From the NCBI RefSeq assembly GCF_000744375.1, contig NZ_JQLU01000005.1, positions 2,465,496 through 2,529,495 on the forward strand: DNA of 64,000 bases, in the 5' to 3' direction. Position numbers and translations under genes: made by a program. Origin of the DNA: Carnobacterium gallinarum DSM 4847. GTDB taxonomy: Bacteria; Bacillota; Bacilli; Lactobacillales; Carnobacteriaceae. Shown piece after piece: positions 60,387 to 64,000 of the stretch; within the stretch, counting starts at the first letter, position 1; each line of letters begins with the position of its first letter. The notes below the pieces were generated by a model that was not told the DNA's origin, did no database searches, and saw only the letters and a list, made by a program, of their open reading frames with translations.

Positions 60387-60415
60387 TTGCTTTTTTGATT
60401 CATCTCCGTTAAAAT
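60387..60415 (+). promoter_or_regulatory. Promoter of the tracrRNA
   Basis: TTGCTT (60387-60392) and TAAAAT (60410-60415), 17 bp apart, place the RNA start near 60422, just before the anti-repeat. Confidence 0.6.
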
Positions 60416-60421
60416 GTAGTT

Positions 60422-60531
60422 AAGAGTTATAGCTGACTCTGTAAGGAAATTATAGTAAAGAGCACGTCTAACGTGCGTCTGTAAAGCACTGACCCCCTAC
60501 TTTTTATAAAGTAGGGGGTCATCTTTTTTTA
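60422..60531 (+). ncRNA. tracrRNA of the type II-C system
   Basis: The anti-repeat at 60426-60457 (AGCTGACTCTGTAAGGAAAT core) is nearly the plus-strand repeat. It differs at a few positions, some of which become G-U pairs with the minus-strand crRNA. A short hairpin follows (GCACG-TCTAA-CGTGC, 60461-60475), then a linker, then a strong terminator (GACCCCCTACTTT with AAAGTAGGGGGTC, then T7). This anti-repeat, nexus-like hairpin and terminator order matches known II-C tracrRNAs. It sets the crRNA strand and insulates cas9 from BREX read-through. Confidence 0.9.
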
Positions 60532-60542
60532 TAGAATAAATA

Positions 60543-60551
60543 TGATATAAT
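60543..60551 (+). promoter_or_regulatory. Extended -10 promoter of cas9
   Basis: TGATATAAT directly after the tracrRNA terminator and about 32 nt before the cas9 ATG. The -35 is poor. Confidence 0.5.
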
Positions 60552-60582
60552 AAAGATAAATATATTGTTTAGGAGTGGAGAT

Positions 60583-63500
60583 ATGGGGTATAGAATTGGA
60601 CTAGATATTGGGATTACATCAATTGGATATGCAATTTTAAAAACAGATAACACAGGAAATCCTTACAAAATAGAACAGATGAATTCAATTATTTTTCCCG
60701 CAGCTGAACATCCAAAAACAGGTAAATCATTAGCTTTACCAAGAAGGGAACAGCGCGGTGCTAGAAGACGGAATCGTCGTAGAAAGTTTAGGAAATATCG
60801 TACGAAAATGCTTTTTATTAAACATCATTTATTAACTAAAAATCAAATGGAAATGATTTATACAGACAGTAGAATTTTAACAGACATTTATGAGTTGCGA
60901 AAAAAAGCCTTAGATGAACGAATTAGTAATGAAGAATTGTATCAAATCTTATACTTTTTTGCAGGGCATCGAGGATTTAAGTCAAACCGCAAATCTGAAT
61001 TAACTGAAAAAGATATGGGAACAATGTTAACTGCGATTAAAGGGATTGAAGAGGTTCTTAGGAATGGCACCTATCGTACATTAGGTGAGTATATGTACAT
61101 GGATGCAAAGTATCAAGAACATAAACGAAATAAAGAAGGCTTAGATCGCTATCTAGGAACAGCCAAACGAGCTTTAGTAGAAGATGAAATTAAACAAATT
61201 CTGACGAAACAATTTGAATTGGGAAATTTGGATTTAACCAAGGAGTTTGAAGAGGCTTTTATTGGAGATGAAGAGAAAACTGGTATTTTTAATGATCAAC
61301 GAGATTTTGAAGATGGTCCAGGTAAACAGAGTCCCTATGCTGGTAATCAAGTTGAAAAAATGATTGGCGATTGTACCTTTGAAAAGGATGAAAAACGTGC
61401 TCCTAAAGCAAGTTTTACTTTTCAGTATTTTGATTTACTCAGCAAAATCAATCAATTGCGTTATCGTGAACGAATAGGTAGTGACTATCAAGAGCTAACT
61501 TCTGAGCAAAGAGAATTACTAAAAGAAAAAGTTTTGACTACTCAAAAAGTTACGTTTGCTGGAGTCAAGAAACTATTAGGTTTATCACCTTATACACAAT
61601 TTAATTTATTAAATTATGGAACAAAAACAACTCAAGAGGAAACGGAAAGTAAAACGAACTTCTATTCACTACTGAATTATCATAAATTAAAAAAAACATT
61701 ACCAGAAACTTTTTTTAAGTCGTTATCTGTTGATCAAATTGATGTAATTGCTTATGTGTTAACCGTTTATTCAAGTGATCATCGTCGTCGAGATGAGTTT
61801 TATGGCAGGTTAGCTTTACCAGAAGAAATTGTAGATTTACTATTGCCGCTTAATTTCAGCAAGTTTGGTAATTTATCATTAACAGCTATGAAAAAAATTA
61901 TTCCTTATTTAGAAACAGGAAAAGTTTACTCAGAAGCAGCTGGTTTGGCTGGCTATGATTTTCGATATAAGCAGATAGATGAGGAATATATTGAGAAAAA
62001 TGTTAATAATCCAGTTGTAAAACGGGCGGTTAAACAAGCCATTAAACTAGTGAAAAATATTGAAAGACAATATGGCTATCCACCTGATGCACTCAATATT
62101 GAATTAGCTAGGGAAATGGGTAAAACATTTGCAGATCGTCGAAAAGTGATGAAGTTTCAAGAAGAAGGGCGAAGAAGAAATGAACAACTTGCTGAGAGAA
62201 TCCGTGACTTAGGTCAGTCAGTTAATGGAGAAAATATTACTAGACTTAAGCTATATGAAGAGCAAAATGGATTTGATCCATATACTGGTAACACAATTCC
62301 TTGTAATCAAATTTTTTCAGATGTTTATGATGTAGACCATATTATTCCTTATAGTAAAACATTAGATGATAGCTTTGGTAATAAAGTTTTAGTTAGTTCA
62401 GCTGCAAATAAAGAAAAGGGCAATCGAATCCCAATGGACTATATTGGAGGCAATCCAGAGCGCCGAAAGAAATTAGAAACTATTGCAAATTCAATTAAAA
62501 ATCCTAAAAAACGTGAAAAGCTATTAAAAGAAGAGTTAACAAAAGAAGATATGGAAGGTTGGAAAGCACGAAATTTAAATGATACTCGCTATATTTCTAA
62601 GTTACTCTATGATTACTTTAGACAAACTATTCAGTTCCCAGAATTAGCAGTAGAAAAAAAGAAACGTGTTTTTGCGATTAATGGTTCGGTTACTGCAAAA
62701 CTGAGAGCGAGATGGGGATTTAATAAAGTTCGTGCTAATGGAGATGAACATCATGCCTTAGATGCTTTAGTTGTAGCATGTGTGACAGATAAGTATATCC
62801 AAGAAGTAACAAAATATAGTAAAAGAAAAGAAGTTAGAGAAAACAGTGATTTGTGGAGATTAGATGAAACACCAGAGGCTATTGAAGCAGATGTTGTTAA
62901 AACTAAGACAGACTATAATCGAATATTTAATCAAGCTTTCCCAACTCCATGGGTAAATTTTAGAGAAGAAACCAGATGTCGTATGTCAGGAAATCCATCA
63001 GAATTAATGAAGAACTATACATGGGAAACTTATACAGATGAAGAAATTGCAGATTTAAAGCCAATCTTTATTGTACGTCTCCCTAAAATGAAAACGAAAG
63101 GTGCTGCCCATGAAGAAACTTTGCGTAGTGGAAAACTTTATGAGCAAGGATTGAATATTAGTCGAGTTTCAGTTAGCCGATTGAAATTAGATAAAAATGG
63201 TGTGATCAAAAGTGGAAATGCAGAATTTTATCAAGCAGATGGCAATGGTTGGAAACTTGTTCATGAGAAATTAACAGAAGCATTATTGGCTCATGGAGGA
63301 GATGGTAGTAAGGCTTTTCCAGAGGGATTCTTACAGTATACTCATGAAGGTAAAGAGTATATGGTAAGAAAAGTTCGAGTCGTTGGGAAATCATCGTTAC
63401 AAGTACCCTTAAATACTAAACTAGCTGTAGCAGATAATGGTTCAATGATCCGAATTGATATTTTTAGAACAGAAAATGGTAAATATCAATTTGTTCCAAT

Positions 63501-63888
63501 TTATGTTAGTGATAAGGTGAAAGAAACTCTTCCTAACCAAGCTTCTGCAGGTGGTAAGAATTCAAAAGATTGGCCAGTTGTTAAGCCAGAGGACTTTTTA
63601 TTTTCACTTTACCCAAATGATTTAATTCGCATTAAGCATAAAAAAGGGGTAAAACATACTTCAAAAGACGGAAATAAGGAAGTAGAAATTAAATCAGATT
63701 TTTTTGCGTACTACAAAGGAGCTAATATCTCAACCGCTAGTATTTCTGGAATTAATCACAATAACTTTTTTGAATTTGAAGGTGTGGGCTTAGCTACTTT
63801 AATCAGTCTAGAGAAATATCGAGTGGATTACTTTGGTAATTACTATAAAGTGAATGAAAAAATACGTCAAGAATTCCACAAAAAATAA
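60583..63888 (+). CDS. cas9: Cas9 nuclease, type II-C
   Basis: The 1101-residue protein is of compact II-C length. RuvC-I is RIGLDIGITSIGYAI with Asp8. The arginine-rich bridge helix is PRREQRGARRRNRRRKFRKYR (~54-74). RuvC-II is LNIELAREMG with Glu507. The HNH core is DVYDVDHIIPYSKTLDD with His586, and RuvC-III is HHALDALVVAC with Asp727. All catalytic residues are present, so the enzyme should cut DNA. The start at 60583 (MGYRIGLD) follows TTTAGGAG. cas1-cas2 usually follow cas9 directly, but here they lie 12 kb upstream, beyond the BREX block. The PAM cannot be told from sequence. Confidence 0.96.
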   Translation: MGYRIGLDIGITSIGYAILKTDNTGNPYKIEQMNSIIFPAAEHPKTGKSLALPRREQRGARRRNRRRKFRKYRTKMLFIKHHLLTKNQMEMIYTDSRILTDIYELRKKALDERISNEELYQILYFFAGHRGFKSNRKSELTEKDMGTMLTAIKGIEEVLRNGTYRTLGEYMYMDAKYQEHKRNKEGLDRYLGTAKRALVEDEIKQILTKQFELGNLDLTKEFEEAFIGDEEKTGIFNDQRDFEDGPGKQSPYAGNQVEKMIGDCTFEKDEKRAPKASFTFQYFDLLSKINQLRYRERIGSDYQELTSEQRELLKEKVLTTQKVTFAGVKKLLGLSPYTQFNLLNYGTKTTQEETESKTNFYSLLNYHKLKKTLPETFFKSLSVDQIDVIAYVLTVYSSDHRRRDEFYGRLALPEEIVDLLLPLNFSKFGNLSLTAMKKIIPYLETGKVYSEAAGLAGYDFRYKQIDEEYIEKNVNNPVVKRAVKQAIKLVKNIERQYGYPPDALNIELAREMGKTFADRRKVMKFQEEGRRRNEQLAERIRDLGQSVNGENITRLKLYEEQNGFDPYTGNTIPCNQIFSDVYDVDHIIPYSKTLDDSFGNKVLVSSAANKEKGNRIPMDYIGGNPERRKKLETIANSIKNPKKREKLLKEELTKEDMEGWKARNLNDTRYISKLLYDYFRQTIQFPELAVEKKKRVFAINGSVTAKLRARWGFNKVRANGDEHHALDALVVACVTDKYIQEVTKYSKRKEVRENSDLWRLDETPEAIEADVVKTKTDYNRIFNQAFPTPWVNFREETRCRMSGNPSELMKNYTWETYTDEEIADLKPIFIVRLPKMKTKGAAHEETLRSGKLYEQGLNISRVSVSRLKLDKNGVIKSGNAEFYQADGNGWKLVHEKLTEALLAHGGDGSKAFPEGFLQYTHEGKEYMVRKVRVVGKSSLQVPLNTKLAVADNGSMIRIDIFRTENGKYQFVPIYVSDKVKETLPNQASAGGKNSKDWPVVKPEDFLFSLYPNDLIRIKHKKGVKHTSKDGNKEVEIKSDFFAYYKGANISTASISGINHNNFFEFEGVGLATLISLEKYRVDYFGNYYKVNEKIRQEFHKK

Positions 63889-63941
63889 ATTTGCCATTAA
63901 ATGAATGAAAGACATCTAAAAATAAGAATAATTTAAAATTG

Positions 63942-64000
63942 TGTCCATTTTTTAGCCAGCAAAAAAGCCGTAGAAACGTTGAGGTTCTGCGGCTTTTTGC
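63942..64000 (+). repeat. Second copy of the cas2 3' tail and terminator, cut by the window end
   Basis: These 59 bases match 48554-48612 with four differences. The match begins in the last codons of cas2 (TCC ATT TTT TAG) and runs through the whole terminator hairpin. At the first copy the CRISPR array starts 8 nt later. The hairpin here (AGCCGTAGAA with TTCTGCGGCT) is still intact and ends cas9 transcription. The 53 bases between the cas9 stop and this copy show nothing recognisable. Confidence 0.9.

Noticed and set aside
60565-60582. cas9 start at 60565 (MFRSGDMGYR…)
   Set aside because: The AGGAG ribosome site lies inside that extension. ATG 60583 gives the normal Cas9 beginning with the RuvC aspartate at residue 8.
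46739-64000. Subtype II-A CRISPR-Cas
   Set aside because: No csn2 is present, Cas9 is only 1101 residues, the crRNA strand runs opposite to cas1-cas2 and the repeat resembles II-C repeats.

Overview
The window comes from a low-GC Gram-positive bacterium, most likely a lactic acid bacterium close to Enterococcus, Vagococcus or Carnobacterium. The basis is AT-rich codon use, strong AGGAGG-type ribosome binding sites, a TPP-riboswitch tenA-thiM-thiD-thiE operon, an LXG-type VII secretion effector locus and PTS-centred sugar metabolism. The genus is an inference. No tRNA, rRNA, intact insertion sequence or prophage was seen.

Layout. 1-4340: the end of a HelD-like helicase, then the riboswitch-controlled thiamin salvage operon. 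4341-7690: a very AT-rich two-gene cassette (Dam-family methylase plus a large DGQHR protein) that looks acquired. 7821-16692: a PucR regulator divergent from an AllH-AllF-AllG (oxamate carbamoyltransferase-like) operon with an ankyrin/TPR protein, an NCS1 permease and a guanine-deaminase-like enzyme. 16768-19313: LacI regulator, pentulose/hexulose-phosphate epimerase, RpiB and an eroded PTS gene. 19397-20894: TetR and a divergent SDR. 20899-24973: a Fur-controlled FecCDE-type iron transporter with a divergent lipoprotein. 25088-30128: an LXG toxin locus with two small helical partners, an immunity candidate, an orphan toxin cassette and pseudogenised duplicates. 30194-38661: RpiR regulator and a PTS, GH38, GH13_18, glycerate kinase operon that fits mannosylglycerate/glucosylglycerate use. 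38810-46120: small membrane and NO-related proteins, a VOC protein, a heterodimeric ABC exporter with MarR, and MerR with a flavodoxin-fold oxidoreductase.

The most striking part is 46413-64000. A type 1-like BREX phage-defence operon and a type II-C CRISPR-Cas9 locus are interleaved. The order is a Mor-like regulator, brxA, cas1, cas2, a terminator, a CRISPR array (12 repeats, 11 spacers), a non-coding stretch with an inverted repeat-like element, brxB, brxC, pglX, pglZ, tracrRNA, cas9, and then a second copy of the cas2 tail plus its terminator at the window edge. brxA lies 28 nt upstream of cas1, so the adaptation genes appear to be transcribed from the BREX promoter. The brxB-pglZ block must start from the stretch right of the array. 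cas9 occupies the place where brxL usually lies, and no brxL is seen in the window. The array reads leftward on the minus strand, as in other II-C systems, with a TATAAT box inside each repeat. The tracrRNA reads rightward between pglZ and cas9. The duplicated cas2 tail predicts a second array just beyond position 64000.

All protein identities come from recognising motifs and family signatures by eye. No database search was run.
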